DNA of 12,660 nucleotides from Cylindrodendrum hubeiense (Eukaryota; Ascomycota; Sordariomycetes; Hypocreales; Nectriaceae): the NCBI GenBank assembly GCA_014621425.1, contig JAANBB010000735.1, positions 1 through 12,660 on the forward strand, in the 5' to 3' direction. Below the pieces are notes generated by a model. It had not been told where the DNA came from and did no database searches. It saw only the letters and a program-made list of their open reading frames with translations. Shown in pieces: positions 1 to 8,993 of this stretch (positions are counted from its first letter, which is position 1; every line of letters begins with the position of its first letter). A program made the translations under genes and the position numbers.

Positions 1-144
1 TAGAAAGTCGTGGCCGTCTCTGCCTAGGAACGAGTGAGCGTCGTCTTCTACCGCGTTCCCGCCAGCACCGATCACATCGCCGTTGGTGTGAGCGCCCACG
101 TTGTTGGGCGAATTCTCCGTAATAGATGCGAAGTTGCGGCTCGG
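1..144. other. GC-normal segment of unclear identity upstream of the transporter homology
   Basis: This stretch has much higher GC than the rest of the window and contains CpG sites, so it was not hit by RIP. The plus frame from 34 is open into the MFS homology, but its residues (for example HVVGRILRNRCEVAAR) are not the expected transporter helix. On the minus strand a frame with C- or G-ending third positions is also open from about 143 to 1 (reads NFASITENSPNNVGAHTNGD and onward). It may be part of another exon, an intron-containing 5' portion, or sequence joined to the transporter by rearrangement. I cannot decide. Confidence 0.35.
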
Positions 145-381
145 CATCGTGCAATCACCATTAGCCCTGGATTTACACTTATTACTGGTCTGTGGTATAA
201 GCCTTCCGAACATGCTGCACGACATGGCATTTGGTTTCTTGGAAACTCTGTTGGAGCATTCTGTGGTGCTTTGATCTCTTATGGCTGTTCATTTATTACC
301 AGTGGACCTCTGGAAGCTTGGAGGGTATGTATCCCTGAATCATTTAGGTACATAAGCTGACCTGGATAGTGGCTTTTCATT
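34..381 (+). pseudogene. Truncated MFS transporter (Dal5/allantoate permease-type anion:cation symporter family)
   Basis: From about position 145 the frame reads AITISPGF, then TLITGLWYKPSEHAARHGIW, FLGNSVGAFCGALISYG and GPLEAWR. This matches the transmembrane 4-5 region of fungal Dal5-like transporters, proton-coupled plasma-membrane carriers of small organic anions or vitamins. The open frame runs to 360, but its last 12 codons are intron. Splicing at 325-369 gives EAWR joined to WLFI, the expected family continuation (PWRWLFI). Homology then stops at 380/381, where repeat copy A begins, so all later membrane segments are missing. Positions 34-145 do not resemble the transporter N-terminus. 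The ATG at 34 lies in a GC-rich stretch with open frames on both strands and is probably not a true start. Base composition is normal, unlike everything downstream. Substrate cannot be told. Family assignment is firm. Confidence 0.85.
325..369 (+). other. Spliceosomal intron (45 bp, phase 0) in the MFS gene
   Basis: It begins GTATGT, a typical fungal donor. It has a branch-site-like GCTGAC at 356-361 and ends ATAG at 366-369. It interrupts the protein between EAWR and WLFI, and joining the two restores the family motif. Length is at the short end for ascomycete introns. Confidence 0.75.
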
Positions 382-660
382 AATAGAAGCTTTATTCATA
401 TCACACTCTTAGAATAGTTAATAAAGTCTACTAGGATAGTATAGACCATCATATTAAAAACAGGTTCTATTTTGTGTTTTTAGAAACATAACCAGTCTAG
501 AAACAGAACCCGTTCTAATTCGCGGAAACTATATAAGATCTTTAGAGCTATAATTAGTCTAAAACCGGAAACAGGCTCCATTTCCAAATTTAATTATAGA
601 GTAAAAACATTAATCAGAAAATAAGAGTGAGAAGTATTAATTAGAGAATAAAAGTGAGAA
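381..660 (+). repeat. Repeat copy A (LTR-like, about 280 bp)
   Basis: Direct match to copy B at 2886-3144 from TAATARAAGCTTTATT through the RGAATAARAGTRAGAA end, differing mostly by transitions as expected for independent RIP. It holds a TATA box (TATATAAG at 530-537) and an AATAAAG (420-426), giving it the look of a retrotransposon LTR. The terminal 3' part is itself duplicated (609-633 and 636-660, 27-bp period). Its left edge is exactly where the MFS gene stops. Orientation is set by the TATA box only. A short non-LTR element is the alternative. Confidence 0.75.
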
Positions 661-717
661 TAGCTATAAAATAAAATAACAGATTTTAATATTATTTATT
701 ATAAAGCTTTTATTTAA
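661..717. other. AT-rich spacer
   Basis: Short stretch between repeat A and the end of the decayed minus-strand frame. Nothing recognisable. Confidence 0.4.
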
Positions 718-2038
718 GTGAGCTAATATAGAACATAAAGATAGTATTATTAAGTGTATTTTAGTCCAGATTATAATTATAATTATCTTTATTCTTATTC
801 TCATTATTATTATTATTACTATTATTATAATAAGCCTTAATAATAATAAGAGTATTAAGTTAATATATTATCACTTTAAATATATCCTATTATCTATCTA
901 TAAACTAAATATTATATTTAACCCTAGCCCTTTTATATCTAAGTGGCCAGATCTGGGTATAATAATAGAGATATTATTACTAGTATAATTTATACCAGTC
1001 TATTAATATAATCTCCTATTTCTAGCTAAATAGTTTATTTAATAACTAAGATAGATTAATATTAGACAGTTATTTAAGTGTGTCTTCTAATACTTAATTA
1101 AGTCACTCTATATATTTTACTAACTCCTAGTTAAAGCTAATAGTAAGTTATTATAACTATTAGTTAGCTTTAATTTCCTCCTCTTATTATAATTACCTCT
1201 CTACTATCTTAGAACTTAATAACTAACTAACTATATAGAATATCTTCCTATCCTTCCCCTATAGATAGATAGCTCACTTTATAAACTTAACCTATACTAA
1301 CTTACTATTTATATTACCTAATACCTTAATATTTATCCACCACTTCTTCTCTATCTTAGCTAGTTACTACTCACAAATAAGTATAGTCTTTATAAGCTCT
1401 TAAACTACTCTCTATCCTCCACCCACTCTCTTATCCTCACTATTATTCTCACTATCCTTATTATCCTCACCATACTCATTATCCTCACTATCCTCCTCAT
1501 TATAATAGCCTTTACTATTATCCTTAGTAAGGAGTTAGCTAATAATAATATCTCTTATAATCTAATATTAAATACAGGGGTCTTTGAGAAGTATTTAGAG
1601 TATAATAACTTCCTATTTAGACTTATCTCCAATTACCAGACTAATATACTCATTATAGTATATAGTCATATTATTCTAGTTCTAGGTAAGAAATAGACAG
1701 TTTATATATATATACCTGAAATCCCTATATAATCTGAAATATTCAATTAGGTTATTATAGTTCTCAGATAGAGAAATATTACTAGGATCCTAGAGTAACT
1801 AAACGGATTTTGTGAATATTAATATTATCTATAGTTCTTCCCTCTTAATCTTATATTAATTCCGGAAGTGTATCTTAATTACTTTAATATCTAGTCCTAT
1901 TATAATATAATATTAAAAACAGACTAAGAGCTATAATAAAATATATATTCTAATAGTCTCTTCTAGTATAAATAGTAATATTTCCTCTATTATTCTTTTC
2001 TCTATAATCTTATCTTTAAGATAGGTAAACTAAGAGAA
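718..2038 (-). pseudogene. Unidentified decayed reading frame (acidic, Gln-rich)
   Basis: On the minus strand one frame can be followed from about 2038 to 718 without a detectable frame shift if stops are read as decayed Q, W or R codons. Stop density is about 7% in the first 200 codons, lower than expected for this composition. It is about 14% in the next 200, where stops fall in runs that would be Gln-rich coiled-coil-like sequence. It holds YYNEYISLVIGDKSK, EVIILQILLKDP, an acidic run with repeated DSED/GEDN units (minus strand of 1410-1510), WYKLY, QIWPLRYKRARVKYNI and an Asn-rich tail. I do not recognise the family. It could be a retroelement gag-like protein or a host gene copy. The acidic tract resembles one in the neighbouring helicase but nothing else matches. 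Existence as a former gene is probable, not certain. Confidence 0.35.
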
Positions 2039-2240
2039 AGGGAAGGGAAAAGAAATAGTATAATTTAAAATACTAGAAGTTAAAAGTCTTATATTTTAAT
2101 AGAGAGTATTTAAAATTAGAATAAAAGTACTATAAGAAAAAGAGATAAAAAATTAAGGAAAATAATAAGAAAAAGAAAAATAAGAAACTAAGAAAAGAGA
2201 AAGAGAAGGAAAGAGAAAAGGAAAGGAAAGATTATTAAGC
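2030..2240 (+). other. Purine-rich tract
   Basis: About 200 bases in which the plus strand is mostly A and G (runs such as AAGAGAAAGAGAAGGAAAGA), read as Lys/Arg-rich in plus frames. It could be low-complexity sequence, a decayed basic coding tail, or polypurine sequence of an element. No domain recognised. Confidence 0.5.
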
Positions 2241-2503
2241 TAATACTTTTAACTTCAAAACCTAAGCTTATCTATATAAAAGAAAAAAAATAATAAATTA
2301 TTATCAGATAATAAACTATAGAACTAATAGGGACTTGAATACCCCACTTAGATTTAGTATTTAGACTAACTACTAATCTTATCTTATATAAAGTTCATTT
2401 TATATAAATCTTACCCCTACTATCCCATATACCCTTTAATTTCACTTATAACTTAACTCTTAATAATCCCAAATCCACCCATTTACACTAAACAGAATGC
2501 AGA
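2241..2503. other. AT-rich stretch, no gene seen
   Basis: RIP-type sequence between the purine tract and repeat copy C. No convincing frame on either strand and no RNA gene that folds. Confidence 0.4.
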
Positions 2504-2636
2504 CTAGTGAACAGGAACAGAACCCATTCCAATTCACAGAAACTATATAAGATCTTTAGAGCTATAATTAGTCTAAAACCAGAAATAGACCCTATTCCTA
2601 AGTTTAATTATAAAATAGAATTAATAATAGAATTAA
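2504..2636 (+). repeat. Repeat copy C (partial)
   Basis: Matches the central and 3' part of copies A and B, from ACTAGT through the TATA box (TATATAAG at 2544-2551), ATCTTTAGAGCTATAATTAG and the AATTATARAATA region. The left ~120 bp and the right end of the other copies are missing. It lies between A and B in the same orientation. Confidence 0.7.
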
Positions 2637-2885
2637 GACCTTAATACACTAATTTAAGAATACTATACTTCTCCCCCAAATAATATCTAATATAATTATT
2701 ATCTGTTTTTAATATATAATTATAGTATATGTAAATAATTACTAGTTCAGGGAAATTAAAATACAAATATAACTTTTATAATATCTATATCTAGCTTAGG
2801 GTGATTTTTTATACTATAAAAGTGATATTTAAGAGGTTAATAGATATAATCTTATAATATACTTTATCTTACCTTAAAGAATGTC
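2637..2885. other. AT-rich spacer between repeats C and B
   Basis: No coding signal or recognisable motif. It is the stretch joining the partial and full repeat copies. Confidence 0.4.
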
Positions 2886-3144
2886 TAATAAAAGCTTTAT
2901 TTATATTATACTCTTAGAATAGTTAATAAAGTCTACTAGGATAGTACAGGCCACTATATTAAGAACAGACTCTATTTTGTGTTTTTAGAAACATAACTAG
3001 TCTAGGAATAGGGCCTGTTCTAATTTATGGAAACTATATAAGATCTTTAGAGCTATAATTAGTCTAAAACCAGAAATAGGCCCTATTCTTAAATTTAATT
3101 ATAGAGTAAAAGCCTCTATTAGAGAATAAGAGTAAGAGTAAGAA
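2886..3144 (+). repeat. Repeat copy B (LTR-like, about 260 bp)
   Basis: Aligns along its length with copy A. TATA box is TATATAAG at 3035-3042. Its right edge lies 9 bp beyond the likely stop codon of the minus-strand helicase (TAG at 3156-3154). A and B could be the two LTRs of one short element or independent solo LTRs. No reverse transcriptase or integrase remains between them that I can recognise. Confidence 0.75.
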
Positions 3145-3153
3145 TCTATATAT

Positions 3154-3797
3154 CTAAATAATAAAACTAAATATATCCTTCCTCTACCTATTTATTTTAA
3201 TAATATTAATATATTAAATACTAGAATAAGCTTAATTCTTAATATTCCTAGACTAATAAAATATATAATTATTATTATCTTACTCTTTTAATCTTTACTT
3301 AAACTCTTTAAACTTCTCTTATTCCTTTAGATTATTAGTAATCACTTAATCTCTAGTTATCTATACTATTAACTCTCACACTTATATATCTATTTCCTCT
3401 TTATCTTTAAAGATATTTATATCTTCTAAGATAATAACTTTATTATAGACTTAATAGATATTATATAACTCTTCCCCTTCCTTATAGCTCTCTTAATCTA
3501 TCTATCTATCTATAATAAAATCCAAAACTATATAATAATAAACTTATCTATTAATATAATTATTAATAATTATACTTTTCCTAATTAAATACTATATTCT
3601 CTATATACTCTCTTTAATATCTATATAGAGAATAATAATCTCACTTTATAAACTATCTTAACTAACTTATTCACTTTATTATATATAATTAACTATCTAA
3701 AATAATATCTTAATATATAAAATAAGTTAGATATTAAAAATATTAATATTAAGATTAAGAGTATTTATTACTATAATCACTTTATTATTACTATATT
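3154..3797 (-). pseudogene. RecQ-like helicase, C-terminal part (motifs V, VI and Cys-rich tail), separated by a MULE
   Basis: In the minus frame entering at 3797, RecQ motif V is seen at 3771-3736 as VINTLNLNINIF, a C-to-T/G-to-A decay of an AT(N/D)ALGLGI(D)IP motif. Motif VI at 3681-3652 reads stop-stop-SE-stop-VS-stop-DS, codon for codon a decayed QQSGRAGRDG. Then follow SEIIILYID, YIVLDFIID and ESYKEGEELYNIY (a decayed zinc-binding CxxC, TGT to TAT). The basic tail carries another decayed CxxC (YIFYQSR). The frame reaches TAG at 3156-3154, just before repeat B. This is the downstream end of the gene whose upstream part lies at 7575-11286. The frame is intact across the MULE when one 6-bp duplication is discounted. 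Region 3354-3639 is repeated at 12375-12660. ATP-coupling arginines of motif VI are lost, so the product would be dead. Confidence 0.88.
3792..3797. repeat. Candidate target-site duplication, left copy (TATATT)
   Basis: Six bases directly before the left terminal inverted repeat match 7575-7580 directly after the right one. Counting them once joins the two helicase halves in frame. MULEs usually duplicate about 9 bp, and the motif is AT-only, so length is uncertain. Confidence 0.55.
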
Positions 3798-3887
3798 AGG
3801 TAATTGCTAGAGGGGTATAACTTTTTACTACACGAGTATAATCTTACACAAACATAACTTTTCCACTACTCTTATTAGCTTAAAAAT
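3798..3887 (+). repeat. Left terminal inverted repeat of the MULE
   Basis: Reads AGGTAATTGCTAGAGGGG at its outer end. It pairs with the reverse complement of 7485-7574 (GGGCAATTACTAGAGGGG), with mostly C/T and G/A differences and one 1-base gap, through CTTATTAGCT and an A-run. It contains two sub-repeats of a CATGACTTTTT-like motif (here TATAACTTTTT and CATAACTTTT). Confidence 0.85.
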
Positions 3888-4734
3888 AATTATTAGTATA
3901 TAGAAATTCTATCATATTTCCTCTTTATATCCCTTAGTATTTAACCTATTACAATCAAAATAATCTTACCTCTAGGAATAATCATTATAAATATCCCAAT
4001 AACCACTCTTAGAACTCACCCCCAATTAATATCCCCTACCCCCCCCCAGATTAAACATACCTCACTACTAATAAACTAATATCAAACTAGATCTTAGATC
4101 CTAAAGATAAAACTAAAGCCCAAATCCTAGTAATTAATTAATCTCTTAGAAATACTATTATATAGAGTATAATACTAACCCACTAAGTCCATTATACTAA
4201 CTGAGTCTATTATACTCTTCGAATTATTATATTAAGTATAATACTAATCTATTAAGTCTATTATACCCTTCAAGTCCATTAACTATAACTAATACTATCT
4301 CTCCATTTTATAATACTAGAGATAATAATACTATTAATAATCTCTTCACATTATACCCATAATAATTCTCTAATATCCCTAGACCTTATAGTCAATAAGG
4401 TATAAATAAGTTAACCTAGATAATATATAATAATCACAAAATCTATTTCAATACCAATCTTATTCTAATTTTATTATCTACTTATTAAGTAATAAGCTTA
4501 ATCTTAGATAAATACCTATACTTATTATTAACTTCTATATCTTATATATCCAGCTCTCTAATATCTCTAATACTATCTTAAGTAATAAAGGCCAAATTCT
4601 AATCTGCTCTAAAACTTGTATAATAGGTTATTAGAGAAGGCTAGTATCTCATATTTAATCTCACTTATTAATATAAATGGATATATAAATAGTGGGAGAG
4701 ATAGGACTAGTCACTATTAAGCCCAGGGACCTAT
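3888..4734. other. MULE 5' non-coding region
   Basis: AT-rich sequence between the left terminal repeat and the transposase frame. It has a C-run at 4041-4047 and the ~32-bp repeat pair at 4167-4198 and 4236-4267. Promoter elements cannot be told apart in this composition. Confidence 0.45.
4167..4267 (+). repeat. Degenerate ~69-bp-period direct repeat in the MULE 5' region
   Basis: GTATAATACTAACCCACTAA... at 4167-4198 recurs as GTATAATACTAATCTATTAA... at 4236-4267, with C/T differences only. Shorter AGTCYATTATAC units lie between and after them. Confidence 0.65.
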
Positions 4735-6813
4735 AATCCCCCTCTACTATACTCTCCATCTCGAGATCAATAATTAATATCAAGTCCTCTAATAGGTATA
4801 TTTCCTATATCTATACAATCCTCAATCTCCCTGGAACTAGAGCTAATACCTAATCCTCCTATTCCAGGTAATACTATCCTAGATATAAAGACTCTTTTTA
4901 AGATAGTTAATATCTTTATAAAGAAGTATGGGTTTAGTATTATTTAATGATATAGATATTAATATTAAGGCTAGAAGATCTAATATATATTTTAATATAA
5001 TTAATTTAAATAATTATAACCTACTAAAGGAATTAGATTATAATAGTGGAAGTCTCGGAAATGCAATTATAAGTAGTAGGTTATTATTAAAGTCCTTGAA
5101 GAGAGGAAATAGTTCTTATAATAATACCTAAATATAGAATATAATAAATATAACTATAAGCCCAGTCTTACTCTATTAGCTTATCTTACTTATTAATAAC
5201 TTACTTTACCTATTAGGACCACTCTTAAGATTATAAGTTAATAGGTTAGTATATATACCTGTAATATGTAAGTAATTATTTAAAATTAATACTTAGATAT
5301 TAGCTTTACTTAAAAGGATATCTATAATACTAGGGTCATAATTAATCACAATAAGTTAAATAGATATACCTCTATTATAACCCTGATCAAGCTTTTTAAT
5401 AAGAATAGAATCCCCTACTTGATAAAGTAGGTAGATAATAAGCCAAATTAAGTTATTAGCTTAATATAGACCTTCTCCTATTATCTTTAAATATGAAAGC
5501 GCTTTCCAGATATTATTAGCTTTAATAATATATATAATATTAACCAGTTTAAACTATCTCTCTTTTAAGTAACTAGACAGATATATTTAAGGACAGTCTT
5601 TAATATAATATTTAGCTTAATTAATAATAAGAGATAGGAAGGATTCTAATTCCTTATAGAGGGGATTTAATAGTTAATTAATAAATAATCTATCAAAGAC
5701 CTAATTATTATCATTACAGACTTCAATAAGTTAATAAAGGCAGCCTTAGATAATCAGTTTCCTATATCATAATAATAACTATATATCCACCACATTAACT
5801 CTAATATCCTTCTCAAATCAAAGTAAAAATAGCTCAAACTATCCAAGCTTACTAATAGCTTAGATAATAGCAATCTTAATAAATCCTCTTAATATTATAC
5901 CCAGCTTAGCCTAATTAATCAAGTATTAGTTAACAGCTCAATAACTAATAAGATTCCTTATACTTATCAAGATATCTTTTAAATATAAAAGGTTATATTA
6001 TTTACTAATAATAAGATAGCCCACAAAAAAGCTTAAAGAATATTATATAAGGAGTTTCATAATCAATAATCAATCTTACATTATTTATATAACACTTATA
6101 TACCTATAAGAGCTTAATAGACTCATTACTTTATCAAGATATACTATAACTTTAGTATTCACATTATATCTAGTATAAAAGCAAATAATAATAATATTAA
6201 AAGCTATTTACTAAATAATATAAATAATCTCTTTTACCTTATTAAGGTAATATAAGATATAATAAAGGATTAAGAGCGCAATTTCTTAAATAAGTATATA
6301 GTAAATAAGGTACTTATAGCACATAATCTCTCTAGACTAAGCTCAGAATACCTAGGTAAACTATAAATAATAATCTCTTTAAAAAGCCTAGTCTTAATAT
6401 AAGGATAATATTATATTATATATAAAGTAATACTAATTAGAAAGAATCCCTTTTTAATTTCTTTATAAGATTATAATAATAAGTATTCTATCTTAATAGA
6501 ACTTAATATCCTATACTCTTATATAATTTATAAGAAATTAAATTCAGATTTACAATTTACAAAGTAAAATATCCATCTATATTAACAACTTCAAGAATTA
6601 TTATCACAAGATCTATATTACTATATTCTTAACCTAAAGATTACTTTAACACTATACAATTACCTAAAAAATACACTATAAACTATACTCTCTAATTTAA
6701 CTATTAAGATTAGCAGTTAATCCTAGATTACTAGTACTTAATTAGTTATTATTATATTAACAAGCTAAATAATAAAGTATAAGTGAGGGAGACTAGTAAG
6801 AAGCTAAAACTAA
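4735..6813 (+). pseudogene. MULE transposase, RIP-inactivated
   Basis: One frame (codons starting at 4735+3n) can be followed for about 690 codons with no frame shift. Seen in order: an N-terminal FAR1/WRKY-GCM1-like zinc region (KKYGFSII near 4921, WKSRKC ending at 5064, IEYNKYNYKPS near 5137, a decayed NHxPS); KDIYN at 5317; RFPD with FNNIYNINQFKL at 5497-5556; INNKR and FLIEGI; IITDFNKLIKAALDNQFP at 5710-5763; HHINSN; RILYKEF; YNTYIPI; and a KANNNNIKSYLL block near 6178. A SWIM-type zinc motif is decayed to ILYSY (6508-6522). At 6655-6675 a YNYLKNT string is codon for codon a decayed RGRPKNT AT-hook. Of the DDE triad only the second Asp (5719-5721) survives. The first is Asn (AAT 5524-5526) and the Glu is Lys (AAA 6178-6180), all G-to-A changes. 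The family cuts and pastes DNA between terminal repeats. Exact start and stop are uncertain; the start ATG is probably decayed and TAA at 6811 is a guess. Confidence 0.87.
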
Positions 6814-7024
6814 TTAATATTAATAAGGATTAAATAGGAAATAAGCTAGTAAGTTAGATTAATTATATAAATAACCTATAGCCAGTTAGCTATATTTAGT
6901 CCTAGATAACTTATTAGAATACAAGCTACTAGGCAAAGATTACAACCTAATATCCATAGAACAAGAAGCTAATAGGAGTTAATAAATAATAATAAAAAAT
7001 AATATAAAATAGAAATAATAGGAT
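6814..7024. other. MULE 3' non-coding region, proximal part
   Basis: AT-rich sequence after the transposase frame. The same frame has no further recognisable motif. No second gene seen. Confidence 0.4.
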
Positions 7025-7083
7025 TTTAATTACTCATAATTAAAATACAAATTCAAACTCTAAGAATTAAAATTATACTATTA
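7025..7083 (+). repeat. ~60-bp direct repeat, left copy (flanks the 33-bp array)
   Basis: TTTAATTACTCATAATTAA ... AATTCAAA ... AAATTATACTAT aligns with 7317-7375. It brackets the tandem array, so the array may have arisen within a duplicated segment of the MULE. Confidence 0.65.
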
Positions 7084-7099
7084 TAATTAATTATATATT

Positions 7100-7231
7100 A
7101 GGTTATCTTAGTAATATTATAATAATATTATCAGGTTATCTTAGTAATATTATAATAATACTATTAGATTATCTTAATAATATCATAATAATATTATCAA
7201 GTTATCTTAATAATGTCATAATAATACTATT
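7100..7231 (+). repeat. Tandem array, four 33-bp units
   Basis: Units at 7100-7132, 7133-7165, 7166-7198 and 7199-7231, each AGGTTATCTTAGTAATATTA... with small changes. Units 1 and 3 end ATC and units 2 and 4 end ATT, so there is a 66-bp higher-order period. No spacer sequences, so this is a minisatellite and not a CRISPR array. Confidence 0.85.
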
Positions 7232-7256
7232 AAATTATATTAATTTAAGATAACCT

Positions 7257-7289
7257 AATAGCACTATCATAATATAACTAAGATAACCT
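7257..7289 (-). repeat. Inverted 33-bp unit facing the tandem array
   Basis: Ends ACTAAGATAACCT and is the reverse complement of the array unit with a few changes. A partial inverted unit precedes it (AAGATAACCT near 7247). Together with the array it can form a hairpin. Confidence 0.75.
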
Positions 7290-7316
7290 AGTAATATTAT
7301 TATAATATAATATAAT

Positions 7317-7375
7317 TCTAATTACTTATAATTAAGCTAAGAATTCAAATATAAGAGATTGAAATTATACTATCT
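7317..7375 (+). repeat. ~60-bp direct repeat, right copy
   Basis: TCTAATTACTTATAATTAA ... AATTCAAA ... AAATTATACTAT, partner of 7025-7083. Confidence 0.65.
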
Positions 7376-7484
7376 TAATATAATAGTAGTGGAATATTAC
7401 AGTCACAGACTTAATATAGGTATAATAGCTATTAGTTAAGTTAGCTTTACTACCTTTAATTGTATGTATATATAGAGACCTTTT
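7376..7484. other. MULE 3' non-coding region, distal part
   Basis: Between the 60-bp repeat and the right terminal repeat. Contains TATATATAG near 7470. No gene seen. Confidence 0.35.
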
Positions 7485-7574
7485 TTTTTGAGCTAATAAG
7501 GATTATAGAAAAAGTCATGCCTGTATAAGATCATACTTGTATAGTAAAAAGTCATGCCCCTCTAGTAATTGCCC
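7485..7574 (-). repeat. Right terminal inverted repeat of the MULE
   Basis: Inverted partner of 3798-3887. It is less decayed: both sub-repeats read AAAAAGTCATGCC (around 7510 and 7546). The inner end is the T-run at 7481-7489 next to AGCTAATAAG. Confidence 0.85.
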
Positions 7575-7580
7575 TATATT
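7575..7580. repeat. Candidate target-site duplication, right copy (TATATT)
   Basis: Matches 3792-3797. It lies inside the helicase frame, after the last full codon before the element (7578-7576). Confidence 0.55.
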
Positions 7581-8964
7581 AATCTTATTTTAATTTACTT
7601 ATCTAGACTTATAATCTCTTTACTTTACTATCTCTTATATTAATCTCTTAATAATAAATATTATAACCTAACTTCTCTACTAGAACTTCTATAATCTCTA
7701 CCTATTAATAATATATAATAATCTTAGTAAACTATAGATATTCTTATAGTTTTTAATTAAAAAGCTCTCTTACTATTAAAGTTATTATTATTATAGCCTC
7801 TTAAATACTTACTATAAGGATTAACTGAATATTATATATAATATTTATATATATAGTATTTATCCAAATTATAATAATATTCTCTTATCTTATATTAATA
7901 AGACTAAAGAATATATTCTCTTAAATAGATAAGAGTATAATAATAAGATAGACTATTTACACTTTAATTAATATTAAGCTTTTAAGTTCTTATAATTTTA
8001 GTTAAAATATTCTTATACTCTCAAGAATAATATAACCTTTATTAATTATAAATTAATCTAATTATACTATACTTTATAATAACTTAATATAATCTTAGAA
8101 ATACTTTATTATTACTAACTCTAGTATTATAAAAATAATTAAGATATTTTCTAGAATCTTATTATTCCTTTACTTAGTATAGGAGATATTCAGTTTCTAG
8201 TAATAATATAATATATTATCTTAAAGAGAAATTAATAGTATAATAATTATTATAACTCTTCTAGAATAGTTAGTAGCTAATAATATAAAATAGAGACTTT
8301 TATTAATACCAGTCTCTATTATTACTATTATTAGATTTATATTTATTATAATTAACTTTACTATTACTTATTATTTACCTCAGAAATAGATCTAATTACT
8401 ATATAAATAGTATAGCTTATAATTAATATTAATCTATTATAAGACCTTCTATTATCTAAGCTAGAGCTCTTATATAGCTTTATAATGTAATAATAGATTC
8501 TTCTACTTATATCCTAGCTTAAATATATCCCTAAACCCTTAGATAGCTAATAGAAATCCAAGGAACTAGTGCTATTCTTAGCTAATAAATCGAAAATTAA
8601 CACAGTATTTATTTATCTTAAAGTATCCTTCTATAAGTAATTGCCTATAAACCAAGCCTATAATTAAGGATCTATATCTAGCTTAGATATCCTATAGGCT
8701 ATCTTTATTACCCTTATCCTCACTATCACTTCCTTGACCCTTATCTACCTCTCTAATAAGAGCTAAATATACTATATTTGTATTCTGGAAATATTATTAG
8801 GTAAATATAATAATAAAATATCTCTAACTATTAATTGTAAAGCCTTTCTCATAATCAGGTTAACTTATTCTTTATAGAATATAAGTTATTCGAATTGATG
8901 TTTAATATGGCCTAGGGCTTAATTTATATATCTTTTATATAGCTTCTAGTAATAGACCTCTGCT

Positions 8965-8993
8965 CTCTCTAGCCTCACCCTCTCTAGCCTCAC
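8965..8993 (-). repeat. 15-bp tandem duplication within the helicase frame
   Basis: CTCTCTAGCCTCAC occurs at 8965-8978 and 8980-8993. In the minus frame it encodes a repeated GEARE-type five-residue unit, so it keeps the frame. The patch is visibly richer in G and C than its surroundings. Confidence 0.7.

Larger units (their letters stand above)
3798..7574 (+). mobile_element. Mutator-like DNA transposon (MULE), 3.78 kb, RIP-degraded
   Basis: Bounded by ~90-bp terminal inverted repeats (3798-3887 and 7485-7574), with a decayed MULE transposase on the plus strand and a long non-coding 3' part holding tandem repeats. It sits inside the minus-strand helicase gene and is opposite to it in orientation. 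All parts show the same RIP decay as the host gene. It is non-autonomous now: two of three DDE residues are altered and the transposase frame has dozens of stops. Confidence 0.88.

Noticed and set aside
2310..2400. tRNA-like segment on the minus strand (ATTCAAG loop)
   Set aside because: The T-arm, anticodon arm and acceptor do not pair acceptably. It is probably chance or a badly decayed relic.
381..3144. Complete LTR retrotransposon with copies A and B as its two LTRs
   Set aside because: No reverse transcriptase, integrase or primer-binding site is recognisable between them. A third partial copy lies inside, and the only traceable frame there runs opposite to the LTR TATA box.
4928..5131. 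67-codon open frame on the plus strand
   Set aside because: It lies in a different frame from the MULE transposase, which is clearly coding across this stretch (WKSRKC and YNKYNYKPS motifs). It is a by-product of the decay.
7100..7231. Possible CRISPR array
   Set aside because: Units are contiguous with no unique spacers, and the host is a eukaryote. It is a minisatellite.
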